19,331 bases of DNA from Anaerolineae bacterium (GTDB lineage: Bacteria; Chloroflexota; Anaerolineae; Anaerolineales; Villigracilaceae), in assembly GCA_003158885.1 (NCBI GenBank), contig PMLN01000137.1:1-19331 (forward strand), written 5' to 3'. Below are positions 1 through 7,004 of this stretch, piece by piece (position 1 is the stretch's first letter; each line of letters begins with the position of its first letter). The translations under genes and the position numbers were made by a program. The notes beneath the pieces were generated by a model that saw nothing but the letters and a program-made list of their open reading frames with translations, was not told the origin of the DNA and searched no databases.

Positions 1-493
1 TGTTTCCCGATGCTTGTGACCATCTCTTGATATCGGCGAGATTAATTCGATTGTGGGTGGCGACTAATACGGCTTGAACCAGGGATTGCTGGTCATTCCA
101 GAAATAATAACCGGCCAACCGGTCTTTGACACAGTCTGTGGGCAATATGACTCGTAAGATCCCGGTTGTGAACTTTATCTCCCTGACCTTCGTGATCGAT
201 TCCTCACCTACGGAAAGGGGATCGGCTTGAAACTCGACAATGTGTTTTGTGTCCGGATGAACGAAATACCGGCTTTTTTCATGAAAGCCAATCTCTTCCA
301 TGGCTGTTTTTAGTTTGTTTCGATCCACGGAATAAACTTCTATCAAGTCTATGTCAGCCGACACATATTTGTTGGCAGTATAGATGGATACACACGCACC
401 GCCGGATAGAACCACTGTAATCCCCTTTTTTCGCAAATGCGATTGGACGTATGCTGCAAGTTCCGCCTGGGTCATTTTGCTTATGCTTTTCAT
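1..493 (-). CDS. Nucleotidyltransferase-fold protein, partial (C-terminus beyond window)
   Basis: Reading the minus strand from the ATG at 493 gives 164 residues that run off the left edge without a stop. The N-terminal half has a nucleotidyltransferase (Pol-beta-like) signature: an SGG turn at residues 30-32 followed by a D-I-D pair at residues 47-49, the usual metal-binding arrangement. Helix-rich sequence follows, including a DCVKDRLAGYYFW stretch (about 120-132) typical of AbiEii/DUF6036-like nucleotidyltransferases. Its ATG overlaps the stop of the upstream winged-helix gene (ATGA, 493-490), so the two are co-transcribed and probably translationally coupled. In known families such enzymes transfer nucleotides to tRNA or protein and can act as toxins. 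Here a toxin or tRNA-modifying role is inference. The missing C-terminus prevents firm family assignment. Confidence 0.75.
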   Translation of the reverse strand, partial: MKSISKMTQAELAAYVQSHLRKKGITVVLSGGACVSIYTANKYVSADIDLIEVYSVDRNKLKTAMEEIGFHEKSRYFVHPDTKHIVEFQADPLSVGEESITKVREIKFTTGILRVILPTDCVKDRLAGYYFWNDQQSLVQAVLVATHNRINLADIKRWSQASGN

Positions 494-819
494 AAAACCT
501 TGCCTCGGCGCCGGGGCCTGCGTCTGTTCATGACGAGTTTCTCCCGTTCTTCTTCGGGATAAAAGGAAAGTGCTTTTTCCAATAATTGTTTCAACTCTTT
601 CAAAAATGGGTATCTTGGGTTGAAAGTGTATATACGCGTCCGCCCCTTGGTGTGACTTACCAGGATGCCGCCAAGTTCTAATTTGTCCAGCTGGTTTTGA
701 ACGGTGGAAATATCCATGCTAAAGAACTGGGACAGCTCTCTTGCATAACCCTCACCGCGGGCGGTTATGAAGATTAATACATTTTCGGAACCTTTTGATC
801 CAAGCAGAGGCGCGAGCAT
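490..819 (-). CDS. Small winged-helix DNA-binding regulator paired with nucleotidyltransferase
   Basis: A 109-residue protein from the ATG at 819. An in-frame TTG at 837 would add six residues, but it has no ribosome-binding site, whereas GGAT precedes the ATG, and family members of this type usually begin like M-L-x-P-L-x-G-S-K. Residues about 24-50 form a helix-turn-helix (YARELSQFF...STVQNQLDKLELGG), followed by a wing (ILVSHTKGRTRIYTFNP). The tail is basic (RRRPRRRGK), consistent with DNA or RNA contact. It lies directly upstream of, and overlaps, the nucleotidyltransferase gene, an order reminiscent of AbiEi/AbiEii-like and other wHTH-nucleotidyltransferase pairs. Two palindromic sites immediately upstream suggest that it represses its own operon. 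Antitoxin function is inferred, not shown. Confidence 0.75.
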   Translation of the reverse strand: MLAPLLGSKGSENVLIFITARGEGYARELSQFFSMDISTVQNQLDKLELGGILVSHTKGRTRIYTFNPRYPFLKELKQLLEKALSFYPEEEREKLVMNRRRPRRRGKVL

Positions 820-843
820 AATCTGATCCAATGACAAATATAT

Positions 844-886
844 AACGACCGAAGTTTTCGGTTATATGACCGAAACTTTCGGTTAT
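844..886 (-). promoter_or_regulatory. Tandem palindromic operator of the wHTH/nucleotidyltransferase operon
   Basis: Two near-identical palindromes, ACCGAA-N3-TTCGGT at 848-862 and again at 869-883, are spaced exactly 21 bp apart, which is two helical turns, so both sites face the same side of the DNA. They sit between the promoter-like TATAAT (890-885) and the start codon of the winged-helix gene. This fits binding by a dimeric autorepressor that blocks transcription. Confidence 0.75.
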
Positions 887-890
887 TATA
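885..890 (-). promoter_or_regulatory. -10 box for the minus-strand operon
   Basis: A perfect TATAAT on the minus strand abuts and partly overlaps the upstream operator half-site. Transcription would start near 878, inside the operator. No good -35 hexamer is visible at the usual distance. Confidence 0.55.
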
Positions 891-920
891 TCACGCTTTG
901 CCGTTCAGGATTGAAGCAGT

Positions 921-944
921 AGGGACACACCATGGTGTGCCCCT
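921..944. repeat. 24-bp near-perfect palindrome (small hairpin element)
   Basis: AGGGACACACCA followed by TGGTGTGCCCCT: 12-bp arms with a single mismatch (A925/C940), centred on CCATGG, in the gap between divergent genes. It resembles short dispersed hairpin elements of the GTAGGGGC...GCCCCTAC type that I recall from Chloroflexi and cyanobacteria. It lies too far from either gene end to be a clear terminator. Confidence 0.6.
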
Positions 945-1019
945 TTGCGTTCGCTTACCCTCGTTCTCTGAGGGTTGCGTTTTGCGTGTTTGCGTTTTGC
1001 CTATGGTTCACTTCCTCCT

Positions 1020-1096
1020 CCATTAACCATGATCCATCAACCATTCCCCATTTTCCATTCTCGAATATCGAATATCAACTATCGAATATCGAGTGC
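1020..1096 (+). repeat. Heptad-repeat tract (11 units)
   Basis: Eleven contiguous 7-bp units can be read: CCATTAA, CCATGAT, CCATCAA, CCATTCC, CCATTTT, CCATTCT, CGAATAT, CGAATAT, CAACTAT, CGAATAT, CGAGTGC. The period stays at 7 while the word changes from a CCATnnn type to a CGAATAT type. The tract ends two bases before the -10 box of the TPR gene. Confidence 0.8.
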
Positions 1097-1098
1097 GG

Positions 1099-1104
1099 TA
1101 AAAT
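1099..1104 (+). promoter_or_regulatory. -10 box of the TPR gene; probable leaderless start
   Basis: TAAAAT ends 6 nt before the ATG at 1111, so transcription would begin at or next to the start codon. No Shine-Dalgarno is present. No convincing -35 box is visible because the upstream DNA is the heptad tract. Confidence 0.5.
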
Positions 1105-1110
1105 AGACCC

Positions 1111-3426
1111 ATGCCCGGACGAGACGATGTCTTTCAAAAAGCAATGAACGAGGGCCATTCCGCGGCGTGGGATCAGGATTGGAAAAAGGCCGCCACGGCC
1201 TATCGCAAAGCCCTGCTCGAAATCCCCGACCAGCCCAAAGCCCTTAACAGCCTGGGACTGGCTTTGTATCAACTGGGCGAGTTTGATGAAGCCTTCCAGA
1301 CCTATCAACGCGTCACCCAGCTTTCGCCCGACGACCCGGTGCCTTTCGAGAAAGCCGCCCAGATTTCAGAGCGCCTCGGCGATTTGGAAGCTGCGGTGGG
1401 TTTATCCATGAAGGCCGCCGAACGGTTTTTCAATCAACACGAGGTGGATAAGGCCCTCGAGAACTGGGTGCGTGTCACCACCCTCCAGCCCGACCACCTC
1501 TTCGCACATTCCCGGCTGGCAGTGGTTTATGAACGGCTTGGCCGTCTGCAGCAGGCCGTTCCCGAATATCTGGCGCTTGCCAGCATACTCCAGCGTTCGA
1601 GCAATGCCGAAAAGGCGCAGGAGTTGGTGGTGAAATGTCTTCAGTTGATGCCGGAAAGCCCTGAGGCCCGCCAGGCTCAGATGCTTTTCAAATCGGGTCA
1701 GCTTCTTCCCAAACCGATCCGGCCCAGGGGCGCGACAGGGCCAATTATCATGGCCAAGGTCAAACTGGAAATGACCCAGCCTCGACAGCATGACGCTTCC
1801 GGGATGGACCCGGTGGCGGAGGCGCGGCAAAAGTCCTTGACCAAGCTGGCGGAGGTTCTCTTCGATTACACGGACGAAAGCTCCTCTGCGCAGGCCCGCC
1901 GCGGCCTTTCTGCCATTATGAAAGGCACCGGTCAGCTCTCCCTTCAGCAGTCCGAACAAACGAAGGTCGTTTTACATTTGGGTCAGGCCATTGATGCCCA
2001 GACCAAAAAACAGGATAGCCTGGCCGCCGAGGAGTTGGAACATGCCCTGGAGGCGGGCTTCACGCATCCTGCCTTGTATTTCAATCTTGGCTACCTGCGC
2101 GCCCGGAGCGACCGTTTGGAAAGCGCGGTCCGGCATTTGACGCGTTCGGTCAAACACAATGATTACGCCCTCGGCTCCCGCTTGTTGATGGGCGATATTC
2201 TGTTCAAGAAGGGCGATGTCAGGGAGGCGGCCTCCGAATATTTGGAGGCTTTGAAGCTGGCCGATCTGATGATGGTCTCCGCCGAGGAATCCGATGCGCT
2301 GAGTCAGCTATATGAGCCGCTGCTGGAATCTCAGAAGAATCAAAACGACGATATGGCCAACCGCCGCTTGTGTGAGAACGTCACCAAAATGTTGATGCGC
2401 GTCGATTGGCGCGACCAGATTCACAGGACGCGTGAACAGATGCGCAAAACGCAGGAGGGCAGCACGCCGGTTCCGATGGCCGAGGTGATCTTGCAGGCGC
2501 AGTCCAGCGGCGTGGTGGAATCCATCAACCGCATTCACCAGTTGGTGCGCATGGGCAGCCTGCGCGCCGCCATGGATGAAGCCTATGATGCCCTTCAACA
2601 TGCGCCCACCTATTTGCCTCTGCATACCTTGATCGGCGAACTGTTGATTCAGGATGGCCGCTCCCAGGATGCGATTGCCAAGTTTTCGGTGGTCGCGCAT
2701 GCCTACAGTGTGCGCGGCGAAGTCGTCCAGGCCACCAAACTCCTGCGCCGTGTCATTCAGATTGCGCCGATGGATTTGTCGGCCCGCACGCGTCTCATTG
2801 ATCAGTTGATCGCGCGTGGTCAGGTGGATGAGGCCGTCAATGAATATCTTGAATTGGCCGAAATCTATTATCGCCTTGCCGAGTTGGCTATGGCCCGCAA
2901 GACCTATACCACCGCCCTGCACCTCATCCAGCAGTCCAACGCCGATCGTAAGTGGAGTGTTCACATCCTCCAGCGTATGGCCGATATTGACATGCAGCAC
3001 CTCGACTTGAAACAGGCCGTGCGTGTCTTCGAACAGATCCGCACCCTGCGCCCGGACGATCAGGGTGCGCGCCGGCAGTTGATCGAGCTTTACATGCGCC
3101 TGGGCCAGCAGCCTCAGGCCATGGCGGAACTCGAGGGCTTTATCGCCTATTTGGATTCGAACTCAAAGGCCGAGGATGTCCTGCCTTTCCTCGGGGAATT
3201 GATCAAGGAACATCAGGATTTGCCGGTCTTTCGCCTGAAACTCGCCGAACAGTTTCACCGGCTTGGGCGCACCGACGAAGCCATTTCTCAACTCGATGAA
3301 CTTGGCGAAATCCTGCTGACCGCCGGCAAAAAGAAGGAGGCCGCCGAGGTGATTAATCAGATCCTCTCGATGAATCCTTCCAACGCCGAAGATTATCGCC
3401 AGCTCCTCGCCCAGATCGGAATGTAA
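1111..3426 (+). CDS. Large tetratricopeptide-repeat (TPR) protein
   Basis: A 771-residue protein with no signal peptide or membrane segment, so probably cytoplasmic. Most of its length is TPR-like helix pairs. The first clear block covers residues about 20-160 (AATAYRKALLEIP, ALYQLGEFDEAFQTYQRV, RLGRLQQAVPEYLALA). A linker of lower helical regularity follows around 195-270, and more TPRs run from about 300 to the end. TPR arrays are protein-interaction scaffolds; no catalytic domain is seen and no partner can be named. It is followed by a 519-bp gap and then lepA, and preceded by a promoter-like TAAAAT that suggests a leaderless message. It is a single intact frame with codon use like its neighbours. 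The gene is certain, its cellular role unknown. Confidence 0.9.
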   Translation: MPGRDDVFQKAMNEGHSAAWDQDWKKAATAYRKALLEIPDQPKALNSLGLALYQLGEFDEAFQTYQRVTQLSPDDPVPFEKAAQISERLGDLEAAVGLSMKAAERFFNQHEVDKALENWVRVTTLQPDHLFAHSRLAVVYERLGRLQQAVPEYLALASILQRSSNAEKAQELVVKCLQLMPESPEARQAQMLFKSGQLLPKPIRPRGATGPIIMAKVKLEMTQPRQHDASGMDPVAEARQKSLTKLAEVLFDYTDESSSAQARRGLSAIMKGTGQLSLQQSEQTKVVLHLGQAIDAQTKKQDSLAAEELEHALEAGFTHPALYFNLGYLRARSDRLESAVRHLTRSVKHNDYALGSRLLMGDILFKKGDVREAASEYLEALKLADLMMVSAEESDALSQLYEPLLESQKNQNDDMANRRLCENVTKMLMRVDWRDQIHRTREQMRKTQEGSTPVPMAEVILQAQSSGVVESINRIHQLVRMGSLRAAMDEAYDALQHAPTYLPLHTLIGELLIQDGRSQDAIAKFSVVAHAYSVRGEVVQATKLLRRVIQIAPMDLSARTRLIDQLIARGQVDEAVNEYLELAEIYYRLAELAMARKTYTTALHLIQQSNADRKWSVHILQRMADIDMQHLDLKQAVRVFEQIRTLRPDDQGARRQLIELYMRLGQQPQAMAELEGFIAYLDSNSKAEDVLPFLGELIKEHQDLPVFRLKLAEQFHRLGRTDEAISQLDELGEILLTAGKKKEAAEVINQILSMNPSNAEDYRQLLAQIGM

Positions 3427-3443
3427 CTTACCATCGCCCTGAA

Positions 3444-3480
3444 CTGGTGGTCGAGTAGCGCAGCGTATCGAGACCATCAG
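3444..3480. repeat. Hairpin downstream of the TPR gene
   Basis: CTGGTGGTC (3444-3452) pairs with GACCATCAG (3472-3480), 9 bp including one G-T wobble, around a 19-nt loop rich in GAGTAGCG/CGTATCGA words. It starts 17 bp after the TPR stop. There is no U-tract, so a terminator role is uncertain. The words resemble a widespread TGGT...GAGTAGCG...TATCGA...ACCA intergenic repeat. Confidence 0.5.
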
Positions 3481-3532
3481 CTATACTGAGCGTGGTCATA
3501 AACTGCGGTTTTTTGCCACTTGTTGCGCGGGG

Positions 3533-3640
3533 CTAACCCACAGGGTGTTCCGCGAAGCCGCCTGCTCAGTACGCTACGCGGAAGCCCTTCAGGCTGGCGC
3601 AAAGAGAGCGACTAACCCACAGGGTGCTCCGCGAAGTCGC
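3533..3640 (+). repeat. 29-bp direct repeat pair
   Basis: CTAACCCACAGGGTG followed by (T/C)TCCGCGAAG(C/T)CGC occurs at 3533-3561 and 3612-3640 with two mismatches and a 79-bp offset. The sequence between the copies (CTACGCGGAAGC...) contains partial inverted matches to CGCGAAGC. There are only two copies, with no regular spacer series. Confidence 0.7.
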
Positions 3641-3713
3641 AACTACGAAGTTCTCACTGAATCCTCCTGTTGAGCAAAACGCAATCTATGCCCGTGTTGA
3701 GTATATCAACCAC

Positions 3714-3755
3714 CATTCCCGATTCCCGAATAACGAATAACAATTCCCAATTGGC
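3714..3755 (+). repeat. Heptad-repeat tract (6 units)
   Basis: Units CATTCCC, GATTCCC, GAATAAC, GAATAAC, AATTCCC, AATTGGC, contiguous with an exact 7-bp period. The last two units continue into an 8-bp inverted repeat closing at 3766. Confidence 0.75.
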
Positions 3756-3788
3756 TCATTGGGAATCGCCGTGATTAAAACATTTTGT

Positions 3789-3865
3789 ACACGGATTACA
3801 CGGATAAACACGGATTTTTTAATGCTTTCTCCGTGCAATTCCGTGAAATCCGTCCAATCCGTGTG
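3789..3865. repeat. Nonamer-period palindrome (ACACGGATT family)
   Basis: The left arm has three 9-bp units (ACACGGATT, ACACGGATA, ACACGGATT; one extra A before the third). The right arm has four complementary units (TCCGTGCAA, TTCCGTGAA, ATCCGTCCA, ATCCGTGTG). The arms flank an AT-rich centre at about 3817-3829 and could fold into an imperfect cruciform. The 9-bp period distinguishes it from the heptad tracts. Confidence 0.7.
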
Positions 3866-3927
3866 CAGAATCACGGCAACTCCTAGAGAGCCTCCCAATT
3901 TTCAACCTTCCAACCATACAAATCGGT

Positions 3928-3933
3928 TATACT
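3928..3933 (+). promoter_or_regulatory. -10 box of lepA
   Basis: TATACT lies 12 nt before the lepA ATG. Transcription would begin about 5 nt before the start codon, leaving almost no leader, and no Shine-Dalgarno is present in TTCCGCGCTTCC. Confidence 0.5.
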
Positions 3934-3945
3934 TTCCGCGCTTCC

Positions 3946-5331
3946 ATGACCACACATATTCGCAATTTCTGCATCATCGCCCATGTCGACCACGGCAAAT
4001 CCACCCTGGCCGACCGCTTGCTGCATCTAACCGGCACCGTCTCCGACCGTGATACCACCGAACAGATCCTGGATTCGATGGACCTCGAACGCGAAAAGGG
4101 CGTCACCATCAAAGCCTCCGCCGTGCGCATGAATTATGTCTCCAAAGACGGGGATGCCTATGAACTCAACCTGATTGATACGCCCGGTCATGTGGATTTC
4201 AGTTACGAAGTCAGCCGCGCCCTCAAGGCCTGTGAAGGCGCCGTCCTGGTCGTGGATGCCACCCAGGGCATCGAAGCCCAGACGCTCGCCAATCTTTATC
4301 AGGCCCTGGAAGCCGATCTCGTCGTCATTCCTGTCATCAACAAAATTGATTTGCCCTCCGCCCACCCCGCCGAAGTTGCCGAGGATATCGCCTCGCTGCT
4401 GGGTGTGAACGCCGATGACGTGATTCGCATTTCCGCCAAGGATGGCTTGAATGTGGAACAGGTGCTGGAATCCGTTGTGGCCCGCGTGCCCCCGCCTAAA
4501 GACGAATCGGATAAGCCTCTGCGTGCCCTTGTTTTTGATTCGCACTACGATTCGTACAAGGGCGTCATCGCCTATATCCGCGTGATCGAGGGCGCCATCA
4601 AACCTACGGATACCCTGCACATGTTCGCCACCCAGGCGGATATGAAGCCGGTCGAGATTGGCATCTTTGCCCCGGTCATGACCCCCGTGCAAAGCTTGAC
4701 CGCCGGCGAAGTCGGTTATATCGCCACCGGACTCAAGACTATTCACGATTGCCGTGTCGGCGATACCATGACGCTTACTGCTCATCCCGCTGCCGGGCCT
4801 CTTCCGGGTTATCGCCATCCCAAGCCCATGGTCTTCGCCGGTATCTACCCCGTCGAAGCCGATGATTATCCTGAACTGCGTGAGTCGCTCGATAAACTGC
4901 AGCTCAACGATGCTTCTTTGACCTTCCAGCCTGAGACCTCCCAGGCCTTGGGCTTTGGTTTTCGCGCCGGCTTCCTCGGCCTCTTCCATATGGAGATCAT
5001 TCAGGAGCGCATCGAGCGTGAGTACCTGCTCGATGTGCTTTTTACGGCTCCGTCTGTGGAATATGAAGTCTTGATGATCGGCGACCAGGTCATCACGGTC
5101 GACTCGCCCGCCGATCTGCCCGCGGACGAATCGCAGATTGTCGAGATCCGTGAACCCTGGATGACGATTGAGATCATCACACCGACAGATTATTACGGTC
5201 CGATTATGGATTTGGTCACAAAGCGGCGCGGGATCTATAAGAGTCCCAGGAATATCCCGCGCCGCATCGTGTTCAACTCAATTTTGAAATCCCGCTCTCC
5301 GAAATCATCGTGGACTTCTTCGATGAATTGA
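3946..5331 (+). CDS. lepA: Elongation factor 4 (LepA), N-terminal part; frame broken near 5245
   Basis: Encodes the GTPase, domain II and domain III portions of EF4/LepA, the ribosome-associated translational GTPase that acts on stalled or mispositioned ribosomes. Visible motifs are G1 AHVDHGKS (residues 12-19), the switch-I-like EREKGVTIK (48-56), DTPGH (78-82) and NKID (132-135). The typical EF4 stretch FRAGFLGLFHMEIIQERIEREY is present. Homology in this frame ends at about residue 433 (TKRRGIYKS). The following 28 residues are out-of-frame sequence up to a TGA at 5329-5331. The correct frame continues as QEYPAPHRVQLNFEIP from 5247 (two extra bases, or one missing, at 5245-5246), then returns to the original frame at 5371. 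Repairing both breaks gives a normal-length protein of about 600 residues. Either a recent pseudogene or sequence error. Confidence 0.85.
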   Translation: MTTHIRNFCIIAHVDHGKSTLADRLLHLTGTVSDRDTTEQILDSMDLEREKGVTIKASAVRMNYVSKDGDAYELNLIDTPGHVDFSYEVSRALKACEGAVLVVDATQGIEAQTLANLYQALEADLVVIPVINKIDLPSAHPAEVAEDIASLLGVNADDVIRISAKDGLNVEQVLESVVARVPPPKDESDKPLRALVFDSHYDSYKGVIAYIRVIEGAIKPTDTLHMFATQADMKPVEIGIFAPVMTPVQSLTAGEVGYIATGLKTIHDCRVGDTMTLTAHPAAGPLPGYRHPKPMVFAGIYPVEADDYPELRESLDKLQLNDASLTFQPETSQALGFGFRAGFLGLFHMEIIQERIEREYLLDVLFTAPSVEYEVLMIGDQVITVDSPADLPADESQIVEIREPWMTIEIITPTDYYGPIMDLVTKRRGIYKSPRNIPRRIVFNSILKSRSPKSSWTSSMN

Positions 5332-5349
5332 AATCACGAACCAAAGGTT

Positions 5350-5751
5350 ATGCTTCGTTGGATTATCAACTTTCTGGAATATCGTCCCGATGAATTGCAG
5401 AAGCTCGAGATCCTCGTCAATGGCGAAGCGGTGGACGCCCTGGCGGCCATCGTCCATAAGAAGGACGCGTACTACAAAGGTCAGCGCATGATCACCAAGC
5501 TCAAGGAGATCATCCCGCGCCAGTTGTTCGATGTTGCCATTCAGGCCGCGGCCGGCGGGCGCGTCATCAGCCGTGCCAACGTCAAGGCCACCCGCAAGGA
5601 TGTGCTGGCCAAATGTTATGGCGGCGATATCAGCCGCAAAAAGAAACTTTTGGAGAAACAAAAGCGCGGCAAGAAGCGCCTCAAGATGGTTGGGAACGTC
5701 GAGATCCCCCAGGAGGCCTTCATGGCTGTGCTTAAATTGGAAGAGGAGTGA
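5350..5751 (+). CDS. lepA: Elongation factor 4 (LepA), C-terminal part after second frame break
   Basis: The C-terminal domain of the same LepA. Genuine homology begins at FLEYRPDELQKLEILVNGE (from 5371); the ATG at 5350 and its first residues (MLRWIIN) are an out-of-frame reading, not a real start. The EF4-specific tail is intact (VLAKCYGGDISRKKKLLEKQ, then IPQEAFMAVLK) and ends at a normal position. One extra base around 5370 (CAA-C-TTT) shifts the intervening segment (5247-5369, which encodes SEIIVDFFDELKSRTKGYAS) out of phase. This segment and the N-terminal piece are parts of one gene spanning 3946-5751, and the two breaks cancel. It is 74 bp upstream of the flippase-like gene. Confidence 0.8.
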   Translation: MLRWIINFLEYRPDELQKLEILVNGEAVDALAAIVHKKDAYYKGQRMITKLKEIIPRQLFDVAIQAAAGGRVISRANVKATRKDVLAKCYGGDISRKKKLLEKQKRGKKRLKMVGNVEIPQEAFMAVLKLEEE

Positions 5752-5825
5752 AGGTTCCGGGGAGTCGCAGTGACGCAGGGTCGAAATGAAATCTCTGTGT
5801 GTGCGTGTCTCTCCGGTGAAGAATT

Positions 5826-6815
5826 ATGAAGGAAGTAAAACGCTGGCTTCCCGGCGCGCTCATTAGCATTTTGCTGATTGCCGCCATTTTATATTTTGTG
5901 GACCTCCCTAAAATGTTCGCCGCCCTGCGCGCGGCGGATTATCGCATCATTATCGTTGCAGTGGGTTTGGCCTTCGGTTGGTTATATGTACGTGCTCTTG
6001 TCTGGCGTACCTTGCTGCGTGAGCGCGCTCCGTATTGGGAAGTGTTCCATAGCTTGAATGTGGGTTATTTGCTCAATGCCATTTTGCCGTTTCGTCTTGG
6101 CGAACTCGGGCGCGCCTATATACTCAGCCTCAAGACAGATTTGAAATTTGTGGAAATCTTGCCGACCATTGTGATCGAGCGCTCGGTGGATTTGGCCATC
6201 ACGGCCGCCCTCTTTCTGAGTTCCTTGCCGTTTGTGGTTGGCGTGCAGGGTGCCGATCGTATTGCGATCGTTCTCGGCGTTGTGGTTGTTGCGGGTTTGT
6301 TTTTTATGTACATCCTGGCCCGCAACGATCAATGGGCGCTGGATACCTTCCATAAGATCAGTGCTCGTTGGCCCTCGGTTCAGCGCTTTGGCGGCAGTAT
6401 CCTCGAATCGTTCCTGACCGGTCTCAGCGTCTTGACCGACGGTTGGCTTTTCGCCCGCTTTATATTTTGGATGCTGTTGAATTGGGGCATGTCGCTCGTC
6501 ACTTTTTACTTGCTGGCCCGCGCCTTCTTTCCTCAGGTGCAGCCGATCTGGGCCATGTTTGGCCTCGGTGCGGGCGCCTTTGGCAATGCCGTGCCTTCAT
6601 TGCCCGGTGCGGTGGGAACCTATGAAGGCGCCATGGCTGGGGCCTTGACCCTGCTTTCCCACGATGGACCTACTTCCCTCGCTGTGGCTTTGACCAGCCA
6701 TCTCATCAACTATCTGACCGCCATTGTGTTGGGCGGGTATGCACTGATCCGTGATGGGCAGTCTCTTTCTGGAATTTATCGGCAGTTGACTGCATTTAGG
6801 AACAAGAGTGAGTGA
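5826..6815 (+). CDS. UPF0104 / flippase-like (LPG synthase TM-region) integral membrane protein
   Basis: A 329-residue, very hydrophobic protein with about eight membrane segments, the usual size of stand-alone members of the lysylphosphatidylglycerol-synthase transmembrane family (YbhN/UPF0104). Family hallmarks are visible: PFRLGELGRAYIL (residues 88-100) after the second or third helix, an ERSVDL element (118-123), and a late SLPGAVGTYEGAMAG motif. Members are proposed to flip or handle lipids or lipid-linked sugars. In this setting, upstream of an epimerase, glycosyltransferases and a sulfatase-like enzyme, a role in moving a lipid-linked intermediate is plausible but inferred. GGTGAAG lies about 6 nt before the ATG and can serve as ribosome-binding site. 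The soluble LPG-synthase catalytic domain is absent, so it should not be called MprF. Confidence 0.85.
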   Translation: MKEVKRWLPGALISILLIAAILYFVDLPKMFAALRAADYRIIIVAVGLAFGWLYVRALVWRTLLRERAPYWEVFHSLNVGYLLNAILPFRLGELGRAYILSLKTDLKFVEILPTIVIERSVDLAITAALFLSSLPFVVGVQGADRIAIVLGVVVVAGLFFMYILARNDQWALDTFHKISARWPSVQRFGGSILESFLTGLSVLTDGWLFARFIFWMLLNWGMSLVTFYLLARAFFPQVQPIWAMFGLGAGAFGNAVPSLPGAVGTYEGAMAGALTLLSHDGPTSLAVALTSHLINYLTAIVLGGYALIRDGQSLSGIYRQLTAFRNKSE

Positions 6816-6859
6816 GGCATGCGGGCGGAGGCTTCTTGTTCGGGATGTTGAAAGAACGA

Positions 6860-6920
6860 ACCGCGAAGCCCGCTAAGACCGCAAAGAAAAAAACTTAGCG
6901 AACTTTGCGTGCTTCGCGTT
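6860..6920. repeat. Nonamer-period palindrome (ACCGCGAAG family)
   Basis: Three 9-bp units (ACCGCGAAG, CCCGCTAAG, ACCGCAAAG), a 7-A spacer, then three units of the opposite sense (CTTAGCGAA, CTTTGCGTG, CTTCGCGTT). Outer arms match at 8 of 9 positions, inner ones at 6-7 of 9. It lies 45 bp after the UPF0104 gene and could form a hairpin, possibly acting as a terminator. Confidence 0.7.
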
Positions 6921-6993
6921 AAAAATGTCAACTCATAGATTCTCCATGAGCGTTGAGAGGAACATGTTTCGTGTTTGAGTTTTTAAGTTTGAC

Positions 6994-7000
6994 AAGGAGA
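6994..7000 (+). promoter_or_regulatory. Shine-Dalgarno of the epimerase gene
   Basis: AAGGAGA precedes two consecutive ATG codons at 7002 and 7005. The distance from GGAG is 2 nt to the first and 5 nt to the second, favouring 7005. One of the few strong ribosome-binding sites in the window. Confidence 0.7.
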
Positions 7001-7004
7001 AATG

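Larger units (their letters stand above)
3427..3945. other. 519-bp gene-free region packed with repeats
   Basis: No credible gene is seen between the TPR gene and lepA. The region contains, in order: a hairpin just after the stop (3444-3480); a 29-bp direct repeat pair (3533-3561, 3612-3640); a heptad tract (3714-3755) whose end forms an 8-bp stem (ATTCCCAA/TTGGGAAT); a nonamer palindrome (3789-3865); a short heptad-like stretch (about 3891-3917); and the lepA -10 box. It looks like a landing zone for small repeats rather than decayed coding sequence. Confidence 0.75.

Noticed and set aside
932..1147. Plus-strand open frame of 71 codons before the TPR gene
   Set aside because: It is made of repeat words and heptads, which are inherently poor in stops, and it overlaps the real TPR start.
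2308..3000. Minus-strand open frame (230 codons) opposite the TPR gene
   Set aside because: Antisense shadow of the TPR repeats with no recognisable motif.
3533..3640. CRISPR or attachment site from the 29-bp direct repeats
   Set aside because: Only two copies, a 50-bp interval with no spacer series, and no integrase or tRNA nearby.
3759..4052. Open frame of 97 codons overlapping the lepA start
   Set aside because: Runs through the nonamer palindrome and then lepA in another frame; no homology or ribosome-binding site.
4027..4989. Long minus-strand open frame (320 codons) opposite lepA
   Set aside because: Mirror of a codon-biased gene; Gly/His/Asp-rich translation with no domain, while the plus strand is unmistakable LepA.
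5240..5371. Programmed ribosomal frameshifting in lepA
   Set aside because: Two shifts would be needed, with no slippery site, pseudoknot or precedent in EF4; mutation or sequence error is simpler.
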